From: SBAX01 sp964421865
GTDB lineage: Bacteria; Planctomycetota; Phycisphaerae; UBA1845
Assembly: GCA_964421865.1 (NCBI GenBank)
Contig: CAYQZH010000027.1
Span: 1 to 24,112 of the forward strand
Length of the DNA: 24,112 nt
Direction: 5' to 3'
Shown here one piece after another: positions 1 through 6,916 of this stretch. Each line of letters opens with the position of its first letter. Within the stretch, counting starts at the first letter, position 1. The translations under genes were made by a program, and so were the position numbers. The notes beneath the pieces were generated by a model, which had not been told where the DNA came from, did not search any database, and worked only from the letters and a program-made list of their open reading frames with translations.

Positions 1-2
1 TG

Positions 3-1163
3 GGGACCTCCGCGGCGACCGACGCGGAGGGTGCTTACACGCTCACCGTGCCGGCCTTGCGCGACGAGGACGGCACGCCGGTGGACGGTTCGTTCACCTT
101 GCGAGTCCAAGCAGCGGGTTATCAAGAATTTCCCACCGCCATCCGTCCCGCTCTGCCGCTCGATGCGACGACCGCGCAAACGACTGACGATGGGTGGGTG
201 ATTGAGAACCCCCTGACCACCGTCGGCCTTATCGCTTTGCTCGGCGACACGTCCCAACTGGGTTCGATCGCCGGGGACCTCGACTCCGATCCGAACGCGG
301 GAATCCTGGTCATTGCCGAGACGGGTGCGGCGGCCTACACGGGGTTCAGTGACAGCGAGGGGCACTATATCATCTTCAACGTCCCGCCGGGGCAGTACAC
401 GGTGAAAGGGTATTATGCCGGCGTGCAGTTGAGTTCCTCCATCGCCACGGTGGCGGCGGGTGAGGCGGTGGTCGGCGTCGACCTGGCGGAAATCGATGCG
501 CCGCTCAGCACCGTCTCCGGCAACGTGCAAATCGTCAACGCCCCCGGCGGGTCGCTGACGAGCGTGATCCTGGCGGTCGAGAGCACCTTCAACGAGACCG
601 CGGCCCGCGGCACCGCTCCGCCTGGGTTGCGCGTCGGCGACATCTCCGGGGCCTTCACCATCACCGGCGTCCCCGATGGTCGGTACGTCGTGCTCGCAGC
701 CTTCGAGAATGACGGGCTCGTCCGCGATCCGGATCAACTCATCGGCGGGACGACGATCGTCCGCATTGAGGTTCCCGATCCGGCATTGGGCAACATCGTT
801 ACGCTGCCCGAAGGTTTCAAGGTAACCGGCGCGTTGGCTGTCACCGCCCCGGGCGCCGATGGACCCCAGGAAGTGTTCACCCTTACGCCGACGTTTGAAT
901 GGGAGGACGACTCCAGCGAGGACGGCTACACGATTCGCGTGTTCGACGCCTTCGGGACGCTAGTGTGGACCGTCGAAATCGGCCCCACGACCGGGTCTGC
1001 GACGGTGACTCAAACTTATGCGGGGCCGGCGCTTCAGGTAGGCATGTTCTATCAGTTCCGGGCCACGTCCTTCCGCGAGGTGAACGAACAGCGCACGGCC
1101 ATTAGCATTACCGAGGACCTTAAGGGCGTCTTCTTCTACCTCGGTGCTACGAATGGGACGTGA
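3..1163 (+). CDS. Secreted multi-domain beta-sandwich protein, 3' part
   Basis: The reading frame is open from the left edge, so this is the C-terminal part (about 386 residues) of a larger protein whose start lies outside the window. It contains at least three stretches that look like carboxypeptidase-regulatory-like (CarboxypepD_reg) beta-sandwiches, each with the pattern of a Gly-rich turn, a Ser-Asp-Ser-Glu-Gly-His-Tyr or equivalent strand, and a Pro-Pro-Gly-Gln-Tyr-Thr-Val or Pro-Asp-Gly-Arg-Tyr-Val-Val strand. A last domain of about 90 residues (Thr-Pro-Thr-Phe-Glu-Trp through Tyr-Gln-Phe-Arg-Ala) resembles a fibronectin type III fold. No enzyme motif or membrane segment is visible in this part. 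Such domains are usual in extracellular or surface adhesion-like proteins; the specific role is unknown. It converges on the cysteine desulfurase gene, with a hairpin between them. Confidence 0.75.
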   Translation, partial: GTSAATDAEGAYTLTVPALRDEDGTPVDGSFTLRVQAAGYQEFPTAIRPALPLDATTAQTTDDGWVIENPLTTVGLIALLGDTSQLGSIAGDLDSDPNAGILVIAETGAAAYTGFSDSEGHYIIFNVPPGQYTVKGYYAGVQLSSSIATVAAGEAVVGVDLAEIDAPLSTVSGNVQIVNAPGGSLTSVILAVESTFNETAARGTAPPGLRVGDISGAFTITGVPDGRYVVLAAFENDGLVRDPDQLIGGTTIVRIEVPDPALGNIVTLPEGFKVTGALAVTAPGADGPQEVFTLTPTFEWEDDSSEDGYTIRVFDAFGTLVWTVEIGPTTGSATVTQTYAGPALQVGMFYQFRATSFREVNEQRTAISITEDLKGVFFYLGATNGT

Positions 1164-1185
1164 CGGCAGCGGTCTCGGTTGTACC

Positions 1186-1214
1186 GTAGCGTCACCCCTC
1201 GTGGGCGACGCTAC
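1186..1214. repeat. Short palindromic repeat (GTAGCGTCACCC family), copy 1
   Basis: GTAGCGTCACCC faces GGGCGACGCTAC across a CTCGT loop. Close copies lie at 6022-6047 and 20334-20360. Here it sits between two convergent genes, so the hairpin could act as a bidirectional terminator, although no T-run follows it. Confidence 0.8.
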
Positions 1215-1232
1215 TCAAGACCGTCGAACGCT

Positions 1233-2366
1233 TTAGCGTTTTGCGGTGCATGCCGGGGACACGGCGGCGACGACTTGTTCCACCGCGGCGTCGATTTCTC
1301 GCTCGGTGGTCGGACGGCCGAGGCTGAAGCGCACCGCGCCGAAGGCGATTTCTTCGGGCACGTTCATCGCGGTCAGCGTCGCGGACCGTTCCGGGCGATT
1401 CGAATGACATGCGGCCCCCGTGGTCGCGCAGAGGTCGGGACAAGCGGCGAGCACCTCGGCCCCGATCCGTCCGCGGAAGCCGACGCATAACGTATTCGGC
1501 AATCGCATCGTCGGATGCCCGAGGAGAACGGCGTCATCGCCGAGCGAGCGTCTCAGTCCGTCGTAGAGTCGGCTACGTAGCGTTGTGGCCCGCGCCGCCC
1601 AGTCGTGCCGCGAGGCGAGTTCAGCCGCCGCTCCTAACCCGGCGATCAAGGCCGACGGCTCCGTGCCCGAACGCTGCCCGTGTTGATGACCGGCGCCGTG
1701 GTTCAGGGGTTCGAGCGTCACGCCGCGGCGGATGTACACGGCTCCGATGCCCTGTGCGGCGTACAGCTTATGTCCCGCGATGGTGAGGAAATCCACGCCG
1801 AGGCGGTCGACGCGAGTCTCGATCTTGCCGCACGACTGGGCCGCGTCGGTGTACATGAGCACGCCGCCTTCGCAGGCGATTTCCGCGATCTCGGCGATCG
1901 GCTGGATCGTGCCGACCTCGTTGTTGGCGTGCATGATCGCAATCAGGATCGTATCGGGCCGAACCTCGTTGACGACCGACTCAGGATCGACCCGGCCGTT
2001 GGAGTCCACGCCGACGTACGTCACCTCGTAACCCTGTTCCTCCAGAAACCGACAGGGTTTGAGCACTGCGGCGTGCTCGATGGCGGAGGTGATGATGTGC
2101 TTGCCGCGCTCGCGCAGCGCGTAGGCCACGCCCTTGATGACGTGGTTGCAGCCTTCCGTTCCGCCGGAGTTGAAGACGATCTCCTCCGGCGAAGCCCCGA
2201 GCAAGGATGCGACCTGACCTCGGGCTTTTTCGACGGCCTCACGAATGGCACGACCCATCGCGTGGGAGCTGGACGCGTTTCCATACGTCCGTCCGAGGTA
2301 CGGCAACATGGCCTCGCGGACGGACTCATCCACCGGCGTGGATGCGTTGTAGTCGAGATAAGTCAT
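1233..2366 (-). CDS. Cysteine desulfurase / selenocysteine lyase-like PLP enzyme
   Basis: A 377-residue class V aminotransferase-fold enzyme of the NifS/IscS group. It would take sulfur (or selenium) from cysteine (or selenocysteine) through a persulfide on an active-site cysteine, in the cytosol, feeding Fe-S cluster, thio-modification or selenium metabolism. The N-terminal LDYNASTPVD, the catalytic-region histidine H98, the D174/Q177 pair of TDAAQS and the PLP lysine K200 in AGHKLYAAQGIGAVYIR are all present. The catalytic cysteine is C320 in GAACHSN. That loop and the RSGTEPSALIAGLG segment resemble, from memory, human selenocysteine lyase more than E. coli IscS (GSACTS). The ATG is supported by GGAGG eight bases upstream, and a TATGAT -10-like box lies on the same strand (2400-2405). 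No isc/suf partners are adjacent. Cysteine desulfurase is the safe call; the selenium role is only a possibility. Confidence 0.92.
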   Translation of the reverse strand: MTYLDYNASTPVDESVREAMLPYLGRTYGNASSSHAMGRAIREAVEKARGQVASLLGASPEEIVFNSGGTEGCNHVIKGVAYALRERGKHIITSAIEHAAVLKPCRFLEEQGYEVTYVGVDSNGRVDPESVVNEVRPDTILIAIMHANNEVGTIQPIAEIAEIACEGGVLMYTDAAQSCGKIETRVDRLGVDFLTIAGHKLYAAQGIGAVYIRRGVTLEPLNHGAGHQHGQRSGTEPSALIAGLGAAAELASRHDWAARATTLRSRLYDGLRRSLGDDAVLLGHPTMRLPNTLCVGFRGRIGAEVLAACPDLCATTGAACHSNRPERSATLTAMNVPEEIAFGAVRFSLGRPTTEREIDAAVEQVVAAVSPACTAKR

Positions 2367-2399
2367 GGTCGCGGCCTCCGATCCTGATCGTTGCGTCCC

Positions 2400-2405
2400 A
2401 TCATA
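2400..2405 (-). promoter_or_regulatory. Possible -10 box of the cysteine desulfurase promoter
   Basis: TATGAT on the minus strand, 34 bases upstream of the ATG. No convincing -35 box is seen. It lies in the 238-bp divergent gap to the helical protein gene. Confidence 0.3.
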
Positions 2406-2604
2406 TCACAAGCGGGGATGCGTGACGAGGGGTCGCGTGACCGTTGCCGCGAGGGAACGAGCCCGGGCCTTGCCGGGATTGGATTTGTTCAACCGCGCCG
2501 CGGGTCCGGTCGATGCTTCAACCGAGAGAGCGCGCCGCGGTTGCTTTGGGGGATTGGCCGCGCCGGGGTTATGGGACAGTCGCAGCGATCGAAGGAGTCC
2601 ACCG

Positions 2605-3150
2605 ATGACGATGGTCGATACGGATCAGTTGGTCGAAACGGTTCAAGGATTGCGGGAGGCGTCGCAGAGCGCTCTGGCTCATGAATCCGCCGAGGACTTC
2701 GAGGCCTTCGAACGCTATCTCAACGAGGTGGAGGCCTTCGTCCGCGAGACCCAGCAGTCCCTCTGGGCCAACGAGGCCCGCGCCACCATCCGCCGCCTGG
2801 AGAAGGGCGACCCGCTCAACGACAACGACCACGACCTGATCCGCACGTTCCTCATTTCCGACGCCCAAAAGTATCTGGCCCACGAGAACAACTACGGCGA
2901 CTGGCTGAATGAACTGCAGCGGCTCATCGACGACCTGTGCACACGGGTCAACACCGTAGACCGGGAAACGATTGCCGACCTCCGCGGCGTGCTCAAGGAC
3001 GCCGTCCGCCTCGTGCCCGACATCCGCAACTACCTCGAGGAGAAGCGCCGGGTGGAGAAATTCGAGCAGGCCCTCGGGACGCTCGATACGTCCTCCCGCG
3101 AGATGCTCGTTCGCGTCCTGCGCGAGCAGCTCCGCGCCCACAACCGTTAG
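2605..3150 (+). CDS. Conserved-looking helical cytosolic protein, unknown function
   Basis: 181 residues, rich in Glu, Arg, Leu and Asp, with no signal peptide or membrane segment. Almost the whole chain should be alpha-helical, with amphipathic heptad-like stretches (for example around EAFERYLNEVEAFVRE and YLEEKRRVEKFEQALG), so a helical bundle or coiled coil is likely. I do not recognise the family. The frame is open farther upstream (to 2365), but ATG 2605 is preceded by GAAGGAG at 2591-2597 with seven bases of spacing, and the upstream translation has no protein character. A second ATG at 2611 is possible. It is divergent from the cysteine desulfurase and followed by a palindromic repeat. 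Confidence 0.8.
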   Translation: MTMVDTDQLVETVQGLREASQSALAHESAEDFEAFERYLNEVEAFVRETQQSLWANEARATIRRLEKGDPLNDNDHDLIRTFLISDAQKYLAHENNYGDWLNELQRLIDDLCTRVNTVDRETIADLRGVLKDAVRLVPDIRNYLEEKRRVEKFEQALGTLDTSSREMLVRVLREQLRAHNR

Positions 3151-3165
3151 ACCCAAGGGCCGTTA

Positions 3166-3201
3166 CTCGCTCCCCCTCCGAGGGAGGGGACCGGGGTGAA
3201 A
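3166..3201. repeat. CCCCCTCCGAGGGAGGGG-type palindromic repeat, copy 1
   Basis: A small palindrome (TCCCCCTCC / GGGAGGGGA) followed by CCGGGGTGAAAG, directly after the stop of the helical protein. A related element, with CTCTCCCTCG, CAGGGAGCGGGG and TAGGGGTGAGGG, occurs at 19814-19848. Both share the layout of a palindrome plus a GGGGTGA tail. Confidence 0.6.
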
Positions 3202-3317
3202 GCGCTTCTCACGCACTTCCCGGCACCCGTTTGGCCTTTTCCGAACCTTCGGTTACCATCCTGCGTTCGTGCCCGCCGTTGCGGCGGGCCGTCGAGAGTA
3301 ACCGTACGGGGACACCG

Positions 3318-3509
3318 ATGCCACGACCGACCAAAGCGTTCAAACGCCAGAAGATCAACGCCGCCGCCGCCTGGAAAAAGGGGGAGCGGAAGGAAGCCTA
3401 CGAGTTGTGGGCAAAGGCCGCCAAGGGAATGCACGAGCATCTGGCGAAGAAGAGGAACAAGAACAAGCCCGCCGCCGAGGCCCCGGCCGCGCCCGAAGCG
3501 ACCGCCTGA
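3318..3509 (+). CDS. Small lysine/alanine-rich basic protein, unknown function
   Basis: 63 residues starting MPRPTKAFKRQK. The first two thirds are strongly basic and predicted helical (AAAAWKKGERKEAYELW, then AKKRNKNK); the tail is a Pro/Ala/Glu-rich low-complexity stretch. This composition suits a nucleic-acid- or ribosome-associated protein, but that is a guess and I do not recognise the family. A longer frame opens upstream at 2937, but it overlaps the helical gene and the intergenic repeat, so ATG 3318 is preferred. The ribosome binding site is weak (GGGGAC). A hairpin follows the stop. Confidence 0.6.
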   Translation: MPRPTKAFKRQKINAAAAWKKGERKEAYELWAKAAKGMHEHLAKKRNKNKPAAEAPAAPEATA

Positions 3510-3520
3510 ACGCCGAGCAG

Positions 3521-3540
3521 GGCAGGTTTTTTGACCTGCC
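3521..3540. repeat. Hairpin GGCAGGT / ACCTGCC
   Basis: A perfect seven-base stem with a TTTTTTG-type loop, 11 bases after the small basic gene. There is no T-run after the stem, so it is either a weak terminator or a member of the local palindromic repeats. Confidence 0.5.
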
Positions 3541-3610
3541 TTCACGACTTGCGTCGCGCGGTAAACGGTCCCGGCGGGTCGATGACCGGCCCTACGCCTG
3601 AATCTTGAAT

Positions 3611-3931
3611 ATGGTTGCTGAGTCCATTCTGTCCGAAGCCACTCGCCGACTCGTGGAAGGGTTCCAACCGCGGCGCGTGATTCTGTTCGGATCGCAGGCG
3701 CGCGGGACCGGCGGTGATCGCAGCGACGTAGACCTGCTGGTGATCTGCGACGTGGGCGACGATCGCCGCGCGTTGATGGTGGCCATGGACCGGGCGCTTT
3801 CCGGCTTGGAGATCGCCCGCGACATCGTCGTTCTCACTCCCGAGGAGTTCGAACGCGATCGGCACATTCCCGGCACCGTCGCCCGTCCAGCCTCCAAGGA
3901 GGGACGCGTTCTGTATGACTCTTCCGCGTGA
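3611..3931 (+). CDS. MNT-type minimal nucleotidyltransferase (MntA-like antitoxin)
   Basis: 106 residues of the polymerase-beta-like minimal nucleotidyltransferase family. The signature GSx10DxD is intact: GSQARGTGGDRSDVD, followed by LLVI; a third acidic position is in ARDIVVLTP. Members paired with HEPN proteins act as antitoxins, in studied cases by adding AMP units to the HEPN toxin. The downstream HEPN gene overlaps by 17 bases, as expected for a coupled pair. ATG 3611 is chosen; a TTG two codons earlier (3605) is also possible, and neither has a strong ribosome binding site. The final residues run through the ribosome binding region of the HEPN gene. Confidence 0.88.
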   Translation: MVAESILSEATRRLVEGFQPRRVILFGSQARGTGGDRSDVDLLVICDVGDDRRALMVAMDRALSGLEIARDIVVLTPEEFERDRHIPGTVARPASKEGRVLYDSSA

Positions 3932-4331
3932 CGTGTTGCTCGCGAAGGTCCGCGAGTGGATCGCTGTGGCTGACGAGGACCTTCGCGTCGCTCAGCATAC
4001 GCTTTCGCTTCCGTCGGACTGCCCCCATCGGATGGTCGCATACCACGCACAGCAATCGGCCGAGAAGTATCTGAAGGCCTATCTGGTCTGGCGCGGCGTG
4101 GACTTTCCCTATACGCATAACATCGCCCGACTGCGTGAACTGTGCATGACGCTCGGTGAATGGGCCGCGAAACTCGACGACGCCGACGAGCTTTCGCCCT
4201 TTGCGACCACGGCGCGTTACCCCGGCGAGTCCCTGGTCGTCTCGGAAACCGACGCCCGGCAATCGGTCGTCATTGCGGAGAGTGTGCGTAGAACGGTGCG
4301 ACAAGCGCTGCGCGCGGAAGGAGCAATGTAG
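3915..4331 (+). CDS. HEPN domain protein (HepT-like toxin partner)
   Basis: 138 residues, all helical, of the HEPN family. The diagnostic segment AYHAQQSAEKYLKAYLVWRG followed by FPYTHNIARL is clear. HEPN proteins coded next to MNT nucleotidyltransferases are usually RNase toxins or regulated RNA-binding partners. The C-terminal RxxxxHxY ribonuclease motif of the best-studied HepT proteins is not evident; an RMVAYH stretch does provide an R-x4-H pair in the second helix, but whether it is catalytic is unknown. Start ATG 3915 has AAGGAGGGA at 3897-3904 with ten bases of spacing. The stop lies in ATGTAGGGACCGC, which resembles the edge of the palindromic repeat at 13935-14003. Confidence 0.88.
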   Translation: MTLPRDVLLAKVREWIAVADEDLRVAQHTLSLPSDCPHRMVAYHAQQSAEKYLKAYLVWRGVDFPYTHNIARLRELCMTLGEWAAKLDDADELSPFATTARYPGESLVVSETDARQSVVIAESVRRTVRQALRAEGAM

Positions 4332-4415
4332 GGACCGCGCTCGACGCGCCCGGATGCCGCGCGGGCTTGATGTTCCCGGATTGATCGCCGCGCCTGGTCG
4401 CTCACTACTCCGTAT

Positions 4416-5978
4416 CTACCATGTGTAGTGCACCGTGTACCGGATCGTGGCCTCGCCGTCTTTTTCGATTTCGAGCGGGAAGTGGATCGTCCGCGAGTCG
4501 ATCTTCTCGAACTCGTGCGTCTTCTTGGTGATCTGCCAGTTCGTCCAGCGATAGAGATTCTCCTTGACGATGACCTTGATCTTCTCTTCCTTGTGGTTGC
4601 GGACCTTGATCTCGATGGTCTCGTCCATCCAGTTGCGGTTGCTGTCCACGGCGAAGTCGGTCTGCTTGCGCTCCCCGACCACGTCGAAGGCGCTGCCCAT
4701 CTTGATGAGCACTTGCTCGTCCTTGGGGGTGTGGTCGATGGCGTCCTCGCCGATGAACTCCAAGGTCTCGTCGGCCGGGTCGAGCTTGCTGACCCGAATC
4801 CGACCGGACGGCAGAGGCATACCCATGCCGATGGCCTTTTCGTTCTTGAATTTCAGGTAGATGTCCACCTTCTGGTTGGACTGGAGGCCGAAATTGCGGT
4901 CGATCATCGGACTGCCGTAGGCCGGGTAGCGCGAACCCAACCCGTAATACACCATGACCTTTTCGCACGGCACCTTTCGCGCCGTGGGGAATAGCTCGAT
5001 CTGCTTGGTCGAGTTGTCCGGCAGCGTCGTGGGCCGGCCGAGCGTGTACAGGTGGTACTCAAAGAAGGCCTTCTCCTCGAAGCCGCCGTCGGCCGGCATC
5101 CCCATTTTTGCCTCCGCCTGATAGACCATTCCTCTCGCCCGAGACGGTTGTGGTTGTGGCGCACGATGTACGTCGCCCGCGATCAACTTCAGCTTGGCGT
5201 CGGGATAGGTCGCCCCGGATTGATTGATGATGCTCACCCAGGCCCCGATGTCGAGCAGGCCGCTGTTGGCGTCCTTGCCCTCCGCAAAGACGATGTTGTA
5301 GTCAGCCCACCAGGTCATGGCCTTGGTTTCGTAAGTGACGCGTGTGCGGTGGTCGCCGGGTTTCTCCGTGAAGACGACCCACACCAACGTCGGCTTGGTG
5401 ATGAGTCCGCCGGGCAGTTCCGGGAATCGGACGTTGGAATAACCGTTGATGACCTGGACGCCCCCGTCGGCGCCCTTGAGTAACAACCCACCAGCCGTGC
5501 TGAGCAGCGTACCCGTGAAAGTCTCGAGCTTGTCGCCGTGGGCCTGTTCAACCGTAATGGGCCGATCCAGGTAACGCTGCATTAGTTTTTCCGTGCTCAC
5601 CAGATCGAACTCGTAGTTTTGTTCGAGCACGTGGGTGCCCGTCGGATCGGTGATCGAGGCGAACGCGACCGTCGTCGGCTCGATCTGCGAGGCCACATCG
5701 GTGAAGCGAATGGTACTTCGACCTTGACCGAGCTTGAACGGGCGCTCTTGTTTGACGATGGCGTAGCCCGGAATCTGTTGCCGCCATTGCACGCCATAGA
5801 CGGCCTGCTGCATCCCCGGTTGATACATCTCCGGGGGCACCGATCCGGGCGTGGCGGTGCTGTAGATGGTCAGGGCGGTCGATTCCTGAGTTGCGTCCGC
5901 GCCCAGAGTGGGGCCGGCCAGCGACCCGAGGAAAAGGGTGAGGGCGAGTTCTTTGCAATAGGAGGTCGTGAGTTTCAT
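4416..5978 (-). CDS. Exported DUF4139-like protein
   Basis: 520 residues. The chosen ATG (5978) gives MKLTTSYCKELALTLFLGSL, a basic start and hydrophobic core ending at ALA-like TLGADA, a typical Sec signal peptide; the frame continues 14 codons upstream without protein character. An AGAGG-like site precedes it. The mature part has an N-terminal region (to about residue 200) with ligand-like beta strands, then the segment VTYETKAMTWWADYNIVF and a run resembling DUF4139 (ADYN, N-Q-S-G-A-T-Y-P-D-A-K-L-K-L, a Phe-rich YHLYTLGRPTTLPDNSTKQI stretch), ending in a beta-rich domain. DUF4139 proteins are beta-rich proteins of unknown function. A periplasmic or surface location is likely. It converges with the HEPN gene and follows dapB on the same strand after 137 bp containing a palindromic repeat. 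Confidence 0.75.
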   Translation of the reverse strand: MKLTTSYCKELALTLFLGSLAGPTLGADATQESTALTIYSTATPGSVPPEMYQPGMQQAVYGVQWRQQIPGYAIVKQERPFKLGQGRSTIRFTDVASQIEPTTVAFASITDPTGTHVLEQNYEFDLVSTEKLMQRYLDRPITVEQAHGDKLETFTGTLLSTAGGLLLKGADGGVQVINGYSNVRFPELPGGLITKPTLVWVVFTEKPGDHRTRVTYETKAMTWWADYNIVFAEGKDANSGLLDIGAWVSIINQSGATYPDAKLKLIAGDVHRAPQPQPSRARGMVYQAEAKMGMPADGGFEEKAFFEYHLYTLGRPTTLPDNSTKQIELFPTARKVPCEKVMVYYGLGSRYPAYGSPMIDRNFGLQSNQKVDIYLKFKNEKAIGMGMPLPSGRIRVSKLDPADETLEFIGEDAIDHTPKDEQVLIKMGSAFDVVGERKQTDFAVDSNRNWMDETIEIKVRNHKEEKIKVIVKENLYRWTNWQITKKTHEFEKIDSRTIHFPLEIEKDGEATIRYTVHYTW

Positions 5979-6021
5979 CGGTTCGTTTCCTCTTGCTGTG
6001 TTCCTTGAATGCGTTTCCATA

Positions 6022-6047
6022 TAGCGTCACCCCTTGTGGGTGACGCA
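6022..6047. repeat. GTAGCGTCACCC-family palindromic repeat, copy 2
   Basis: TAGCGTCACCCC TTG TGGGTGACGC forms a hairpin in the 137-bp gap between dapB and the DUF4139-like gene. It matches the copies at 1186-1214 and 20334-20360 with one or two differences in the loop. Confidence 0.75.
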
Positions 6048-6115
6048 TGGGGCTCTCCACATTTGACACCCAACTTGCATCGCGGTTCCAACGTTCCGCG
6101 CCAAACGACTGTTTG

Positions 6116-6907
6116 TTATTCTGTTCCGAGCAGGTCCCGCATCGAATACAAACCAGGCGGCCTCCCGACCACCCACGCGGCCGCACGCAGCGCTCCCGCC
6201 GCGAACGTCTCCCGTGACTGGGCCGTGTGGCGGATGGTGATGGTCTCGCCGGGTCCGCTAAAGTGGATCTCGTGCTGTCCGACAACCTCGCCCATCCGCA
6301 CGGCGTGGACGCCGATCTGGCCGTGGGGTCGTTCGCCGACCCTGCCGTGGCGTCCGAAGACCACCCGTGACGCGGTCGAATCCGAACCGCGAGCGCGAGC
6401 GAGCGGGTCGACGCCCGGCCCGTCGCTTGCGCTCCGGGTTCGGAACGCGCGCCCCTCAACGATCCGTTCAACGATCCCCATCGCCGTCCCACTGGGGGCG
6501 TCGATCTTGTGGCGGTGATGCGTCTCGACGATCTCGATGTCGTATTCCTCGCCCAGCTCCCTGGCGATCCTCCCCACGGCGTTCAGGACGACCTGCATCC
6601 CGATGCTGAAGTTGGCGGCCTTGACGATGGGGATGCCTTCGGCGGCGTGCGCGATCCGCGCGAACTGTAACTCATCGTGGCCGGTGGCGCCAATCACCAT
6701 CGGAATCCGCCGGGCGCGGCACACCTCGAGCCACACCATTGTGCCGTCGGCGTCCGTGAAGTCGATCAGCACGTCGCACGCGGGCGGGGTAAGCTCGGCG
6801 TCACGGTCGATCGCGGCGGCGATCTCGAAGCGCGGGTCGCGCGAGGCGAGTTCGAGCACGCATCGCCCCATCCGCCCCGCCGCGCCCGCCACCGCCAGTC
6901 GGATCAT
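6116..6907 (-). CDS. dapB: 4-hydroxy-tetrahydrodipicolinate reductase
   Basis: 263 residues. DapB reduces hydroxy-tetrahydrodipicolinate with NAD(P)H in the lysine/diaminopimelate pathway (cytosol). The Rossmann loop AVAGAAGRMGR is at residues 6-15, and the catalytic ETHHRHKIDAPSGTA (H130-H133, K134) is intact, as are the C-terminal HTAQSRETFAAGALRAA and the PPGLYSMRDLL end. Between VERIVEG and VVFGRHG there are about 29 residues where E. coli DapB has about eight. The extra 20 or so correspond to a 64-bp DNA palindrome (residues about 155-176) that recurs elsewhere in the window. The start lies nine bases after the thrC stop, so thrC-dapB is a likely operon of the aspartate family. The insert lies in a loop between the catalytic helix and a strand, so the enzyme is probably active. 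Confidence 0.96.
   Translation of the reverse strand: MIRLAVAGAAGRMGRCVLELASRDPRFEIAAAIDRDAELTPPACDVLIDFTDADGTMVWLEVCRARRIPMVIGATGHDELQFARIAHAAEGIPIVKAANFSIGMQVVLNAVGRIARELGEEYDIEIVETHHRHKIDAPSGTAMGIVERIVEGRAFRTRSASDGPGVDPLARARGSDSTASRVVFGRHGRVGERPHGQIGVHAVRMGEVVGQHEIHFSGPGETITIRHTAQSRETFAAGALRAAAWVVGRPPGLYSMRDLLGTE
6381..6444. repeat. 64-bp palindromic element inserted in frame in dapB
   Basis: Left arm 6381-6407 and right arm 6419-6444 are imperfect inverted copies, with an 11-base loop. The right arm, read on the other strand (TCCGAACCCGGAGCGCAAGC, then GACGGG), is identical over 26 bases to the left arm of the copy at 21747-21806. It explains the extra residues of DapB. Confidence 0.85.
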
Positions 6908-6916
6908 CGCTGGTTC

